64,000 nt of DNA from Bacteroidetes bacterium endosymbiont of Geopemphigus sp. GTDB lineage: Bacteria; Bacteroidota; Bacteroidia; Flavobacteriales; Blattabacteriaceae. Below, one piece after another: positions 9,440 through 19,696 of the stretch. The stretch covers positions 674,449 to 738,448 of the forward strand of contig NZ_PEIH01000005.1 in NCBI RefSeq assembly GCF_002904345.1. Reading direction: 5' to 3'. Numbering within the stretch: the stretch's first letter is position 1; every line of letters begins with the position of its first letter. The notes beneath the pieces are model-generated. The model ran no database searches. It was given only the letters and a program-made list of their open reading frames with translations, and was not told where the DNA came from. The translations under genes were made by a program, and so were the position numbers.

Positions 9440-11161
9440 ATGAATAGTAAAGCTAAGCGCTATACTGTTAGCGCCGCCTTTCCCTATGCCAATGGCCCGG
9501 TTCATATTGGACATCTGGCAGGAGTTTATATACCGGCAGATATTTTTGTACGTTATCTCCGCTCTAAAAAAAAAGAAGTGGTATTTATCTGCGGCTCTGA
9601 TGAGCACGGCGTTCCCATTACTTTGCGTGCCAAAGAAGAGGGAATCAACCCCAAGGAGGCAGTGGACAAATATCATTTTATGATTAAGGAGAGTTTCGAA
9701 AAATTCGGCATCTCTTTCGATCATTATTCAAGGACCTCATCATCCACGCATTACCGTACGGCCAGCGATTTCTTTAAAAAACTTTATCAGGAAAGAGTTT
9801 TTATCGAGGAGGTTTCCCAGCAATATTATGATGAGAAAGCCTCTGAGTTTCTGTCTGATAGATATATATCGGGAACTTGTCCGAGTTGTCAAAATCCGAA
9901 CGCCTACGGGGATCAGTGTGAAAAATGCGGGAGCACACTTAGCCCAAAAGAACTTATCAAACCGCGATCAGCGCTCAGCGGCAACCGACCTGTACTTAAG
10001 GATACCAGGCATTGGTACTTGCCATTGGATCGCTATGAAGACTTTCTTAAGCAATGGATTCTGATGGATCATAAAACAGACTGGAAAATCAATGTATATG
10101 GACAGGCCAAATCTTGGCTTGATGAAGGATTAAAACCTCGTGCGGTCACTCGCGATCTGAAATGGGGCATTCCTGTTCCGGTTAAAGGAGCTGAAGGCAA
10201 AGTATTATATGTATGGTTTGACGCGCCTATAGGCTATATTTCCTCCACCATTGAATGGGCTGAAAGCCAGGGAAAAAATTGGGAGTCTTACTGGAAGAAT
10301 AAAGACACTTCATTAATTCACTTTATCGGAAAGGACAATATTGTATTTCATTGCATTATTTTTCCCGTCATGCTCAAAGCGCATGGTGATTATATACTTC
10401 CAAAAAACATTCCTGCCAACGAGTTCCTTAATTTGGAAAACAAAAAAATTTCCACCTCAAGAAACTGGGCGGTATGGTTGCATGAATATCTAGAAGATTT
10501 TCCCGGTCAGGAAGATGTCCTTCGGTATGTATTGACCGCTAATATGCCTGAAAATAAAGATAATAATTTTACCTGGAAAGATTTCCAGGGACACAACAAT
10601 TCTGAATTGGTCGGAATCTTAGGGAATTTCATCAATCGCATCAGTGTACTTACCGAAAAGTATTTCTCTAAAAAAGTACCCATACCTAAAATATTTACAG
10701 AAAATGATTGTCAAAAACTTAAAGAATTGCAAAGATTTCCTGAACGTATAGGAAATTTAATAGAAGCTTACAGGTTTCGAGAAGCTTTGAGCGAGTTCAT
10801 GAAAATCGCTCGAATGGGAAATAAATATCTGGCCGATCAAGCACCATGGAAAACACATGATCAAGATCCTGAGCGAACGTCAACTGTGATATATATATCC
10901 TTACAAATCGCCGGAATGCTTACCCATCTATCTGAGCCTCTTCTGCCTAAAACTTCTGAAAAATTAATGAAAATGCTCAGAATTTCCCCCATTTCATGGG
11001 ATAATTTACAAGATATAGAATTATTAAAACCTGGACATCTGTTGGGAAAAACAGACTTATTATTTGAAAAAATTGAAACCCCAACTATTAATAAACAACG
11101 AAAAAAACTGATAAAAGATTCTGTTGATTCAGAAAAAAATCATCCTGCTCAAGAAAAGTAG
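9440..11161 (+). CDS. metG: Methionyl-tRNA synthetase, catalytic and anticodon-binding core
   Basis: Charges tRNA-Met. The HIGH motif is at 22-25 of the product from ATG 9440 (VHIGHLAG), the zinc knuckle is [18 protein letters not shown], and the KMSKS-equivalent loop reads KISTS. I chose ATG 9440 because the reading frame from 9347 adds 31 residues not seen in the family, before the conserved [18 protein letters not shown]. The result is 573 residues, about 110 short of usual Bacteroidota MetRS, because a TAG stop and frameshifts cut off the C-terminal tRNA-binding domain. The core is complete and probably sufficient for charging. Confidence 0.93.
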   Translation: MNSKAKRYTVSAAFPYANGPVHIGHLAGVYIPADIFVRYLRSKKKEVVFICGSDEHGVPITLRAKEEGINPKEAVDKYHFMIKESFEKFGISFDHYSRTSSSTHYRTASDFFKKLYQERVFIEEVSQQYYDEKASEFLSDRYISGTCPSCQNPNAYGDQCEKCGSTLSPKELIKPRSALSGNRPVLKDTRHWYLPLDRYEDFLKQWILMDHKTDWKINVYGQAKSWLDEGLKPRAVTRDLKWGIPVPVKGAEGKVLYVWFDAPIGYISSTIEWAESQGKNWESYWKNKDTSLIHFIGKDNIVFHCIIFPVMLKAHGDYILPKNIPANEFLNLENKKISTSRNWAVWLHEYLEDFPGQEDVLRYVLTANMPENKDNNFTWKDFQGHNNSELVGILGNFINRISVLTEKYFSKKVPIPKIFTENDCQKLKELQRFPERIGNLIEAYRFREALSEFMKIARMGNKYLADQAPWKTHDQDPERTSTVIYISLQIAGMLTHLSEPLLPKTSEKLMKMLRISPISWDNLQDIELLKPGHLLGKTDLLFEKIETPTINKQRKKLIKDSVDSEKNHPAQEK

Positions 11162-11474
11162 GATTTTTTAAAAAAAAAGCTCTGTACAGGAACTATAATA
11201 GAAGCTGGAAAAATAGCTCAAGCCGACACCGACTGCTCAAGCTTCAGGTAGATATGGGAACTCAGGTGCGAACCATTGTATCAGGTATTTCCGAGAGCTA
11301 TTCCGCGCAGGAAATTATCGGAAAACAAGTAACCATAGTAGCGAATCTCGCACCGCGTAAAATCTGGGGAATCGAAAGCAATGGCACACGCTATTGATGA
11401 CCGAGAATTCCGATAAAGAACTCGTATTTGTAAGCCCGGAAGAAAAAGTAAAAAATGAAATTTCTATAGCTTAA
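11162..11474 (+). pseudogene. metG: Decayed C-terminal tRNA-binding (EMAP/Arc1p-type OB) domain of metG
   Basis: Directly after the metG stop, three frames contain the missing OB-fold domain: TGTIIEAGKIAQADTD, then, after a frameshift, LKLQVDMGTQVRTIVSG and IIGKQVTIVANLAPRKIWGIES, then, after a stop, a tail DKELVFVSPEEKVKNE ending at TAA 11472. These match the dimerising tRNA-binding domain normally fused to MetRS in this phylum. It is not translatable in one frame. Confidence 0.85.
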
Positions 11475-11639
11475 TTCATCTTTCTCTAAAAATATTTTTT
11501 AGAAATGAAAAACGATGAAATAACAAAGCAGCTGTTAGAAAAAGTAAAGAGATAAGCATCTCTTGTTTTATTCCTCTAAAGAGATCATAAGTTTGATTTC
11601 GTATCAATCTTAAGTCAGAAATAGGTTCAATAGAATAAT

Positions 11640-12085
11640 AAAAAAGAACGAAAGTTCAAGCTTTTGGATGGGCGTCTTGACTGATGTAAAAGCTCGTGGA
11701 GTAAGAGAGAGTAAAGAGTTCTCTTCTGATATGAGGCAGATTAACACTCCCGCTAAAGAACCTGCCCAGGGCGCTTTAAATGATTTTCATAAGTGGGAAG
11801 CTAAATATTCTTATGCCGTTAGATATTGGAAAGATAATTAGTGGGAACTTATTGTATTTTTTGAGTTTTTCCTTTTTCAGATTAGAAAAATCATTTATAC
11901 CACCAATATAATTGAAAATCTAAATGGAAAAATCAGAAAGCACACACAAAATTAAGATGTCCTTTCCTATTTTATGAGGCTGTCCCCAAATTAAGTGGGA
12001 GGCTACCAAAAAATGGTCTATCCCTATTCAAAACTGGGGGATTATTTTAGGCCAATTTATGGAGATCTTTCAATAAAGAATTAAA
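11640..12085 (+). pseudogene. IS256-family transposase remnant
   Basis: Fragments of a mutator/IS256-type DDE transposase: SSFWMGVLTDVKARGV (11655-11705), then an internal deletion, [35 protein letters not shown], and the end KLGDYFRPIYG-like tail. Stops and frameshifts occur throughout and the middle of the DDE domain is missing. A short open stretch starting at 11504 may be its N-terminus. No terminal inverted repeats or target duplication could be identified, so only the coding remnant is claimed. The element is immobile. Confidence 0.8.
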
Positions 12086-12199
12086 TTATGAATTTTCAGC
12101 CTAACTTTTCTCTTTACTCACTTTACGCGGTAGTATCAGACATTCCGGCTTTGTATTTTACAAATTACAAACTTCTCATCCTATTTTATTAATCACACA

Positions 12200-13210
12200 G
12201 CCTCTTCTCATAAAGTTTTAAGCTTTTCGGCGTGTTCTCTCGGAGAGACCTTGATATACTCTAAAAACTCCTTTTCCGTTTTATGTCCCGTGATCGCCAC
12301 GATCGATAAGTTGAGCAGCTTGCCGTAAAGGTTTATGGCGAAGGATCTTCGTCAGGTGTGAGAGCTTACCAATCGGTATTTGGAAAATGCGCCCTCTTCC
12401 TTGTATCTTGTTTCGGGGTTCATCAAAACTCCTCGGTTCGTTGTGTAATACTGGAGAGCCGGAAGATCTCCTTAAAATAGAGGTTAAACTTATTATTTGC
12501 TATCTCTATTCGCAATCCGCCTCTTTTATCTAATACCGCTTTAAGCTGTGGACGTAGTGGTATAATGATTTTATGATCTTTCTTTTGCGTTTACGACTCT
12601 ATATAGCCTACACTGATATTCTTTACATCGAGCTTTAAAAAGTCGCAGCCTCACTATAAAGCAGTCTCCAGCTTTATCTGGCCTCTCATTTTCAAAGAGA
12701 TCCAGATCGTAAATCTTCTTCAATCTAATCATCGCTTAAGTAAACGCTCTCACTCTTTACCGAAGAACCTTTAGGAACAAAACTCAGGATTCTCAAACTC
12801 TTCATGTAGTCTGGACCTTTAAAGTTTAACTATCCTACCTAAGGGTTTTGATGCCTTTCATAACGACCCATACACTTGCGTCTCTAAGTTATTCAAGCCT
12901 GCTTAATGTTCTATAAACTCCTTATTAAAACTAAGGTTTATATCAGTGAACTTTACTATCGCATTCTCTTATATTCATTCAAAAGCTTTAAGCTTGCTTA
13001 AGGCAGTTTTGTATGTTTTTATTGTGTTTTGAGAAAGGAATTTTCTTTATTCTTCTTGATCAGGTTAAGAGCTTTCTTTATATAATCATTAGTCCGTTTC
13101 GCTACAGAGACAGCTTTGTCCTTTTCATGAGTTCCGCCAAAAAATTCGGCTATCTTTTTTCTTAACCACGCTTTATCGATAATACGCCCCACTATATGAT
13201 CGTAACTCAT
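12200..13210 (-). pseudogene. Tyrosine recombinase (phage/conjugative-element integrase) remnant
   Basis: Minus-strand wreck of a Bacteroidota SAM-like-domain integrase. The N-terminal part (13210-13019) is open for 63 codons and reads in part DKAWLRKKIAEFFGG. After it come SKLKAF, KFTDINLSFNKEFIEH and other pieces in shifting frames. The C-terminal catalytic region reads SSHT(stop)RRSFAINLYGK and ITGHKTEKEFLEYIKVSPREHAEKL, the typical end of these enzymes. At least one in-frame TGA and several frameshifts are present. Such integrases sit at one end of integrative elements; no cargo genes are visible beside it. Confidence 0.8.
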
Positions 13211-13429
13211 TTGCTCAATGATATAAACTGAGAGCTTTTTAGGTAATTAACGATATTATGAAAGTAATCATAAATACACGGTAAATTCACTAAAATCTTT
13301 CTAAAATCCTTTTGAAAATTGCATTTAAGGGATATAATTGCAATGTAAGTATTTTACTGAATTACAATTTATTTCTTCATTTCAGAAGGAATATTCCCTC
13401 AATACTTTCAAGAAAGTAGATTATCGAAG

Positions 13430-14600
13430 TGTTTCCTACTCCTCATCCTTATGAGGAGATTGATAGCCCTTTCCATAATTTAATTCTTTCATAAAAGTGG
13501 TAGATGGGGTTCCTCAAATGTAAAAGAACCGGTAAATCTCCTGTATGTCTCAAATATTCCTGTGCAGTGTTGATCGCCTTATAAGAAAGATTCCCATTTG
13601 GGAGCTTGCGCGGGGTACACTGCGCACTGACTTAGTAAAAGTCTGCTCTCAGGATAACCGACAACGTTTATTGCCTGGAATCTACTATTAGACGGTACAA
13701 AGAATCATAGGATCAGCATTCCCAATATCCTCAGAGGACAAAATAAGCATGAACCGGGCAATAAATTTTACCTCCTCTCTGCCTTCGATCATCCGGTCCA
13801 ACCAATAAAGAGCAGCATCTTCCTGCGATGCGCGAAGCGATTTAATAAAAGCTGAGGAACTATCATATGTATTGCTCCTGCCTTATCATAACAAACAGAT
13901 TTTTGGGCAAGAGATTTCCTAACAAGCGTATCATCTACCTCAATGACAGATTGCTCCGAAAGCATGCTCACCACGAACTCAAGGGTATTGAGTAATTCTC
14001 GATCGTCTCCATTAAAATAAGACAATAAGGAACCGGATTGTCTAAAGAGAATTTTCTTTTTGGAAAGCGCCATAGATCTTTTTCAATGGCTTGCCTTCCC
14101 AGATCTTTAAGTTCCGCTATGGGTTAATAGGCAAAGTGTGTAAATTGAGCACGCGAAATCAAAGCGGTTACCACCTCAAAGCCAGAATTTTCAGTTGTAG
14201 CGCCAATCACAAGCTGAGCCAACCCCTCTTTTTCACCACCTCCAGTAAAGAGTTCTTGTTAGGATTTATTAAAACGATGAATCTCATCGATAAAAAGCAC
14301 CGGGACGTTAGCGGAAAAAGGTCAGATGTTTTAATTTTTTCAATTAGTTCGCAAACCTCTTTCAAACCCGAGCTTACTGCGCTTAACTGATGAAAAGACC
14401 TTTTTAAAACCTGAGCCAACAAACGCTCCAGAGTAGGACTGTACCAGGAGACTCCATAAGACCTTCTACGGCAGGTAATTAGCATGAAGCATCGTAATAA
14501 TCCCCTCAGGTCCCATAAGCTTGAGGCTGACCTATATAATCCTCCAGGGATTTAGGTCGCATGCGCTCAACTAAAGGAATTTCTCATATAATTTCTTAAT
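13430..14600 (-). pseudogene. rarA: Replication-associated recombination ATPase RarA (MgsA), broken
   Basis: RarA is an AAA+ ATPase acting at stalled forks. The minus strand from about 14600 reads LVERMRPKSLEDYIGQPQ, then ALKRSFHQLSAVSSGLKEV-like sequence with RSFHQLSAVSSG, then the Walker B/sensor region, including an NSLLEVVKKRGWLSL segment, then LLNTLEFVV and [20 protein letters not shown], ending with INTAQEYLRHTGDLPV. Frameshifts and stops separate these blocks and the Walker A segment is damaged (LLWSVCWL where GPPGVGKT-like sequence is expected). Length of the wreck is close to full size, so loss is by small mutations. Confidence 0.85.
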
Positions 14601-14645
14601 GATTTTCAAAGATACTAATTGCAAAATCATTATTTTTGCTAGGCC

Positions 14646-14888
14646 ATGAAAGTTCTTAGAAAGATCACCATCTGGCCTTTTATAATCTTAATCAGAGTGT
14701 ATCAACGAGCAGTTTCTCCGTGGCTTGGAGAGAATTGTCGTTTTGTGCCGAGTTGTTCAGCCTATGTTATGGAAGCCTTAAAAACATATGGACTTTTTTA
14801 TGGAAGTTTTCTGGGTTTAAAGAGAATTCTTCGTTGCCATCCATGGAGCAAAGATGGTTATGATCCACTGACGAAAGAAAATACTTGA
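14646..14888 (+). CDS. yidD: Membrane protein insertion efficiency factor YidD
   Basis: An 80-residue basic, amphipathic membrane-associated protein that aids YidC-dependent insertion. It has the family's diagnostic pattern: [13 protein letters not shown], then [15 protein letters not shown] with the conserved cysteines, then [18 protein letters not shown]. Its TGA overlaps the lgt ATG by one base (TGATG), so the two are likely cotranslated. Both serve the cell envelope. Confidence 0.95.
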   Translation: MKVLRKITIWPFIILIRVYQRAVSPWLGENCRFVPSCSAYVMEALKTYGLFYGSFLGLKRILRCHPWSKDGYDPLTKENT

Positions 14889-15760
14889 TGAATAGATTGA
14901 AATACATCCTATGGGACCCGATCAAGGGTATAGAGCTTGGTTTTTTTACGATCCATTTTTATAGTCTCATGTTTGTTTTAGCGTTTTTATGCGGATGGGG
15001 CATCATGAATCAGATTTATGATACAGAAAAAGTAGATAAAAAACATCTCGACTCTTTGCTGCTTTATACTGTGCTAGGCACACTTATAGGCGCGCGTTTG
15101 GGACAAGTCTTCTTCTATGATTTGCCTTACTTCAAAAATCATTGGATGGAAGCTTTATTACCTATAAGAGAAAGGCAAGATACTTATTTTATGGGTATTT
15201 TTAAAGACTATGAATTCATAGGCTACCGTGGTCTGGCCAGTCATGGGGCCACTCTGGGTTTGATCCTCTCAAGCTGGCTCTATAGCAAACGCATTCTTCA
15301 TAAACCATTTTTATGGATATGCGATAGAATTTGCATACCCGTTGCTTTAGGAGGAATGTTCGTGCGCATCGGCAATTTTTTCAACTCTGAAATCGTTGGC
15401 AAACCTAAGGATTTGCCATGGGCAGTGAAATTCATGCAAATGGACGAAGAATATGGCGAAATAGTTCCCCGGCACCCGGCCCAACTTTACGAATCATTAG
15501 GGTATTTATGTATTTTTCTTATCATTTATTTCATCTACCGAAAAACGAATAAGAAATACTATTTAGGCTATATGTTCGGTCTATTCTTTACGCTGTTATG
15601 GTCTGTGAGGTTTTTAACAGAATTCATTAAAGAACCACAGGGGCATGAAATACTTTATACAAGCATGCTTAATACCGGTCAGCTTCTTAGTATTCCTTTT
15701 ATAATTATAGGGCTTTTCCTCATGGCCACAGGCGGGAAAAGAAAATTTAATCTACCATGA
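14888..15760 (+). CDS. lgt: Prolipoprotein diacylglyceryl transferase
   Basis: A 290-residue inner-membrane enzyme that adds diacylglycerol to the lipobox cysteine of prolipoproteins. The signature GRxGNFFN appears as VRIGNFFNSEIVG. The conserved histidine motif is YRGLASHGATLG, and HPAQLYESLG follows; about seven hydrophobic segments are evident. I chose ATG 14888 over an in-frame TTG at 14885 because it overlaps the yidD stop. The next gene encodes a lipoprotein, a plausible Lgt substrate. Confidence 0.95.
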   Translation: MNRLKYILWDPIKGIELGFFTIHFYSLMFVLAFLCGWGIMNQIYDTEKVDKKHLDSLLLYTVLGTLIGARLGQVFFYDLPYFKNHWMEALLPIRERQDTYFMGIFKDYEFIGYRGLASHGATLGLILSSWLYSKRILHKPFLWICDRICIPVALGGMFVRIGNFFNSEIVGKPKDLPWAVKFMQMDEEYGEIVPRHPAQLYESLGYLCIFLIIYFIYRKTNKKYYLGYMFGLFFTLLWSVRFLTEFIKEPQGHEILYTSMLNTGQLLSIPFIIIGLFLMATGGKRKFNLP

Positions 15761-16263
15761 AACGAATCTTTTTTAATGTACTGCTTGTGGGGCTGATTTT
15801 TATGGCTTGCGAAAGCAAAAGCACCTCAGATGTATCGACAACGAAAGAAGATCAAAATATTGAAATAGAGTTTATCAAACAGGGGGAACTCTGGTTAAAA
15901 AATGGCGATAAAGTCCTTAAGAAACTAGATATAGAGCTCGCCACTACAGAAATTCAGCATTCCCAGGGCTTGATGTACCGCTCCTTTATGAACGAGAATC
16001 GCGGAATGCTATTTATCTTTGAACAATCTGAACAGAGAAGTTTTTGGATGAAAAACACACGCATTCCGTTAGATATAATTTATATAAAAGAAGACGGTAC
16101 GGTATTGAACATCGCAAAGAACGCAACAGCATTTACAGAAATTGGGATAGACTCTTCTAAAGGTCCAACAAAATTTGTACTTGAAGTAAATGCCGGAATG
16201 GCTGATAAATGGAGAGTAAAAGAAGGTGAAACAAAGGCGTATTTTGAAAAAATCGCTCAATAA
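15757..16263 (+). CDS. DUF192-family lipoprotein
   Basis: A 168-residue protein with a lipoprotein signal (LVGLIFMAC, cysteine at about residue 18) followed by a DUF192 domain. Domain marks are IELATTEIQHSQGLMYR, NRGMLFIFEQ, FWMKNTRIPLDIIYI and a final FVLEVNAGMADKWRVKEGE. The biochemical role of DUF192 proteins is not established. Its ATG overlaps the lgt stop by 4 bases, so the two are probably cotranscribed and the product is likely lipidated by Lgt. Confidence 0.88.
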   Translation: MKRIFFNVLLVGLIFMACESKSTSDVSTTKEDQNIEIEFIKQGELWLKNGDKVLKKLDIELATTEIQHSQGLMYRSFMNENRGMLFIFEQSEQRSFWMKNTRIPLDIIYIKEDGTVLNIAKNATAFTEIGIDSSKGPTKFVLEVNAGMADKWRVKEGETKAYFEKIAQ

Positions 16264-16299
16264 CGTGGCTTTATAGATATTATTTATAGTTTAGACATA

Positions 16300-16713
16300 T
16301 GCATTACCGTAAAATTATCAAGAAACTTTCTTCAGATGTAAGTCTTGGAAGCCCTGCGTTACTTGTGTTGATAAGTATAATAATTTCCAGTATACTGCTT
16401 TCCTTACTATAGAATATTATTATACTCTTAGTTCAATATGTTTTGAACATTACAAGCCTTCGGGATCTAAAATCGTATTAATAGAAAAAATTCCTAAAAC
16501 GAGCTCAGTTCCTTATAGAAGAGAAGTAGCCATAGAATATGGATTATTCATATCCATTTTTACTATCGTAATTGTTATATCTTTTTCCGTTCTTGCAGGA
16601 ATGCATATCCTAAATAATACTCGAAATTCAAAAGAAAAAATACCTGTAAAATACAGCTGTCTAAAGTACATTGGTAAAATTGTGCTGATAAAAAAAAGAG
16701 TAAACATGTTATG
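16300..16713 (+). pseudogene. Unrecognised, frameshifted membrane-protein remnant
   Basis: From ATG 16300 the frame encodes HYRKIIKKLSSDVSLGSP and a hydrophobic run (LLVLISIIISSILL) before a stop at about 16410. A second frame then continues with YGLFISIFTIVIVISFSVLAG, a further membrane segment, and ends at a TGA near 16713. This looks like one small two-segment membrane protein broken by a frameshift, but I recognise no family. It could also be two unrelated fragments. Confidence 0.35.
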
Positions 16714-17140
16714 AAAATATTTGATGAGTTCAAACAATTCATCTCCCGTGGTAATCCCTTAGATTTAGCTATAGAGGTGATCATCGGAGGAGCGTTTGGG
16801 AAATTGGTTAATTCAATAGCAGATAATCTTTTAATGCTACCCCTGGTATATATTACCAGCGATAAACGTTTTAACAGTTTAAAATTTGTGCTCAAGAAGA
16901 AGATTTGACCTTCAATCCGAAAACTCAAACACCTGGGTATTGAATGAATTAGCCATCCATTATGGAGATTTTATACAAGATTTCATTAGTTTTTGATCAT
17001 ATCTGCTTGTATATTTTTAATCGTAAAGGGCCTTAACCGCCTTCACAAAAAGCATGTGGAAAATACTCCACCCAGTCTTAAGGAAAACCTTTTAACGAAG
17101 ATTCGAGATGCGCTAAAAATCCGTGGATTAAAAACCTTAT
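16711..17140 (+). pseudogene. mscL: Large-conductance mechanosensitive channel, broken
   Basis: The first 65 codons read [20 protein letters not shown] and [17 protein letters not shown], the N-terminal amphipathic helix and first membrane helix of MscL. The frame is lost at about 16900. Later frames carry DLTFNPKT, then AIHYGDFIQDF, IISACIFLIVKGLNRL (second helix) and LLTKIRDALKIRG (cytoplasmic helix). At least two frameshifts and a TGA make the channel non-functional. Intact MscL is about 130-140 residues. Confidence 0.88.
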
Positions 17141-17505
17141 TGAAATACCAAAACATTATTGGTAATAATGTTATTTACACCAGATTAATCAGAGTAATAC
17201 TTAAAGTGCTTTTTTACAATGCGTAATTTATACTATTAGTCTAATTTTTAAGTTGATTTAAGTTAGTTTATGAGACAAAGTGATCGCTTAATTTCTATCG
17301 TGCGCCTCTGGAGTTAATTTCAATCTTTTTATCGAAGCTATTATTTTTTTCTATCCAGAAAAACATTTTAAAAATAAAAAGTCTTTCAGAAATATATTCT
17401 AATAGCTTACTCCAAATCCAAAGCTAAACCCATAGATATTCTAGTATATTTATCTATATATCTTATAATCTCTACTCTAGAGGAAAAAATACTGATAAAG
17501 AGAAC
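17141..17505 (+). other. AT-rich spacer between mscL and P-type ATPase remnants
   Basis: No reading frame with recognisable protein similarity, RNA gene or repeat is seen. It may hold eroded 3' sequence of mscL and 5' sequence of the ATPase gene. Confidence 0.3.
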
Positions 17506-19355
17506 ATGTATGAGCATACACATGATAAAGAAGTCAGTAGTCTTTACCAGTGGATATTAACTTTGGGGAGTTTTCTTACATTGATCTTAAGCATTTACTT
17601 AGATCACGATCTAAAAAGCAATTTTCTTAAAGAGAAAATACATTTGCTCTGGTATTTGATAGCTTACCTTCTCATAGCTTTTCCAGTTTTAGTACAAGCA
17701 GTCAGATATACTAAAAAAGGAAGCTTTTTTAATGAATTTTCTCTGATTCTTATGGCAACTCTTGGAGTATTCTATCAAGAGGCTGCCGTAAACAGAGCTA
17801 AAAGAAATATTAAGACCCTTCTGGACTATTCGACCTAAGACAGTTGAAGTGTTTAGAAATGATGTTTTCTCAAAAACCCATCCGGAGAATTTCCGTATTA
17901 TTCAAGTGCGTGCCGGAGGAAAGGTTCCGCTTGACGGATTACTACGTAAAGGTTTTGAATCTTCCTTTAATACAGCAGCTCTTACTGGAGAGAGCCGTCC
18001 CCAAAGACTAAAGAGCGGTAAAAACGTTCTAGCCAGAATGATTAATCTTCAAAAAACTATAGAAATCGAGGTTATCCAGATTTTTAAAGAGAGTTCTTTA
18101 GCTCGCGTTCTCGATCTGGTATAAAACGCCTCGTCTAAAAAAGCGCGTACTGAACAACTCATCAGTCGATTGGCAAAAATCAATACATCAATTGTAACAA
18201 GCATTGCGTTCTTATTTTATTTTTTTCCTTTTTTTTCCTTATTTTTTTGTAAAAAATTATGTGTTCGATGAGTGGTTTCATCTCTCGCTGATCTTTTTAG
18301 TGATTTCATGTTTGTGCCTTGGTCATTTCGATTCCACTGGACTATACCGGCGGGATAGGAGCGACTTCGCGTATGGGAATTTTATTTAACGGTTCAAATT
18401 ATCTTGATATAATGAGTCGGTTTAATACGGTAATTATGGACAAGACCGGTACCTTAACTAAAGGCGTATTTAATGTACGAGAAAATCGTATTGGGAGAAA
18501 AATATAACTCTGAGGAGGAATTTGGCACGTTAGCGGCAGCTCTGGAATCGAAATCCACACATCTGGTGGCGCAGGTCATTTGTCGTTGGATCGCTGAAAA
18601 AAAATATAGACATGCAAACTACTTCTATAAAAGAAATAGAAGTAATTTCAGGTTACGGTCTTACAAGAAAGGTTAATGATCGAAAAGTGCTTGCCGGAAA
18701 CCGAAAATTGCTAAAGCGGTACGCTATAGACTATCCTCTCATTCTTGATCAAAAGACAGATACCTTAGTAATGATAGCTCTAGATGATCGTTTCACAGGA
18801 TGTTTCGTGATCGCCGATGAACTTAAAAAAGATACCGCCCAGGCGATTGCGAATATGCAAGAGATATGTATAGAAAGAATTCTCTGCCTATCAGGAGATA
18901 AAAATTCCGTAGTACAAAAAACAACGCAATCACTAAACATTGGAGAAGCCTATGGAGAGTTGCTTCCTGAAGAAGGAAGGAACAGTGGAAGATATTAAAA
19001 AAAAGACTCCTATGTGCTTGCTTTTGCAGGAGATAGCATCAATGATACGCCAGTATTAGCTCTAAGTGACGTAGGTATCGTTATGGTGGGTCTTAGGTAG
19101 CGATGTAGCCATAGAAACAGCCGATGTGGTCATTCAAACAGATCAACCCTAACGAATTGTTACAGCTGTAAAATAGGGAAAGACACTAAAAAAATAATAT
19201 GGCAAAACATTAGCCTGGCTTTCATCATAAAAGGAATTGTATTAATCTTAGGAGTCGGAAATTTAGCAAATATGTGGGAAGCTGTTTTTGCCGATGTAGG
19301 TGTTTCACTTATAGCTATTATGAATGCCATGCGGATTCATAGAATAAATTTTTAA
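17506..19355 (+). pseudogene. Heavy-metal translocating P-type ATPase (P1B, Zn/Cd/Co-type), broken
   Basis: Remains of a metal efflux pump in shifting frames. The first two membrane helices and a NRAKRNIKTLLDYS linker are open from 17506 to 17838. The actuator domain has VPLDGLL and AALTGESRPQ (TGES). The membrane metal-site region reads CALVISIPLDYTGGIGATS, with the first cysteine of the usual CPC lost. The phosphorylation motif DKTGTLT (about 18438), VISGYG, the hinge GDSINDTPVLALSDVG (about 19030) and a last membrane helix follow. Stops at 17838, 18122 and later, plus several frameshifts, kill it. Confidence 0.9.
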
Positions 19356-19696
19356 AAATAAGATTCAGTTCTAAAAAATGTATAGTCATCATTTATTTTA
19401 TGTATTTTCTTGGCATATATGTGGATTGCTTATATATGAGTTGGTTAATTGATTAAAAAAACCATTATACTGGCATATAAGCAAAAATATCAAGAAAATT
19501 TAGTAAATGAATTGTTGATAAACCAAGAAATAAATCTAACAGATCAGTATTATTATTTTTGAATTAAGCAATAAATTTGTTTTACTCTTTTCTTGGCGCG
19601 TTTTAAAAATTTTAATCATAAATGAAATGCTGCGCGCAAGAAAATTTGTCCTGTACAAAAAATTCAATAAAATAGTTAAATATTTATTAAAACATT
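19356..19696 (+). promoter_or_regulatory. nrdBA upstream region with repeated TTTTCTTG / CAAGAAAA motifs
   Basis: This 341-base stretch has no gene. It contains TTTTCTTGGCATATA at 19405, a second TGGCATATA at 19471, CAAGAAAA at 19491, CCAAGAAA at 19523, and an imperfect inverted repeat TTTTCTTGGCGCG (19588-19600) / CGCGCAAGAAAA (19633-19644). The last pair could form a stem 50-100 bases upstream of nrdB. It could be an operator or leader structure for the reductase genes, or chance in an AT-rich spacer. Confidence 0.3.

Noticed and set aside
9428-9724. Open frame of 98 codons antisense to metG
   Set aside because: It is fully inside the strongly conserved MetRS frame on the opposite strand and has no family similarity.
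11640-12085. An active insertion sequence
   Set aside because: The transposase is internally deleted with several stops and no terminal repeats were found.
13019-13210. A free-standing 63-residue gene
   Set aside because: It matches the N-terminal region of the tyrosine recombinase whose remainder lies downstream on the same strand, so it is part of that pseudogene.
13250-13400. Candidate CRISPR or attachment repeat with short GATTTTAG-like repeats
   Set aside because: Only two imperfect copies of an AT-rich word occur; there is no regular spacing and no cas gene in the window.
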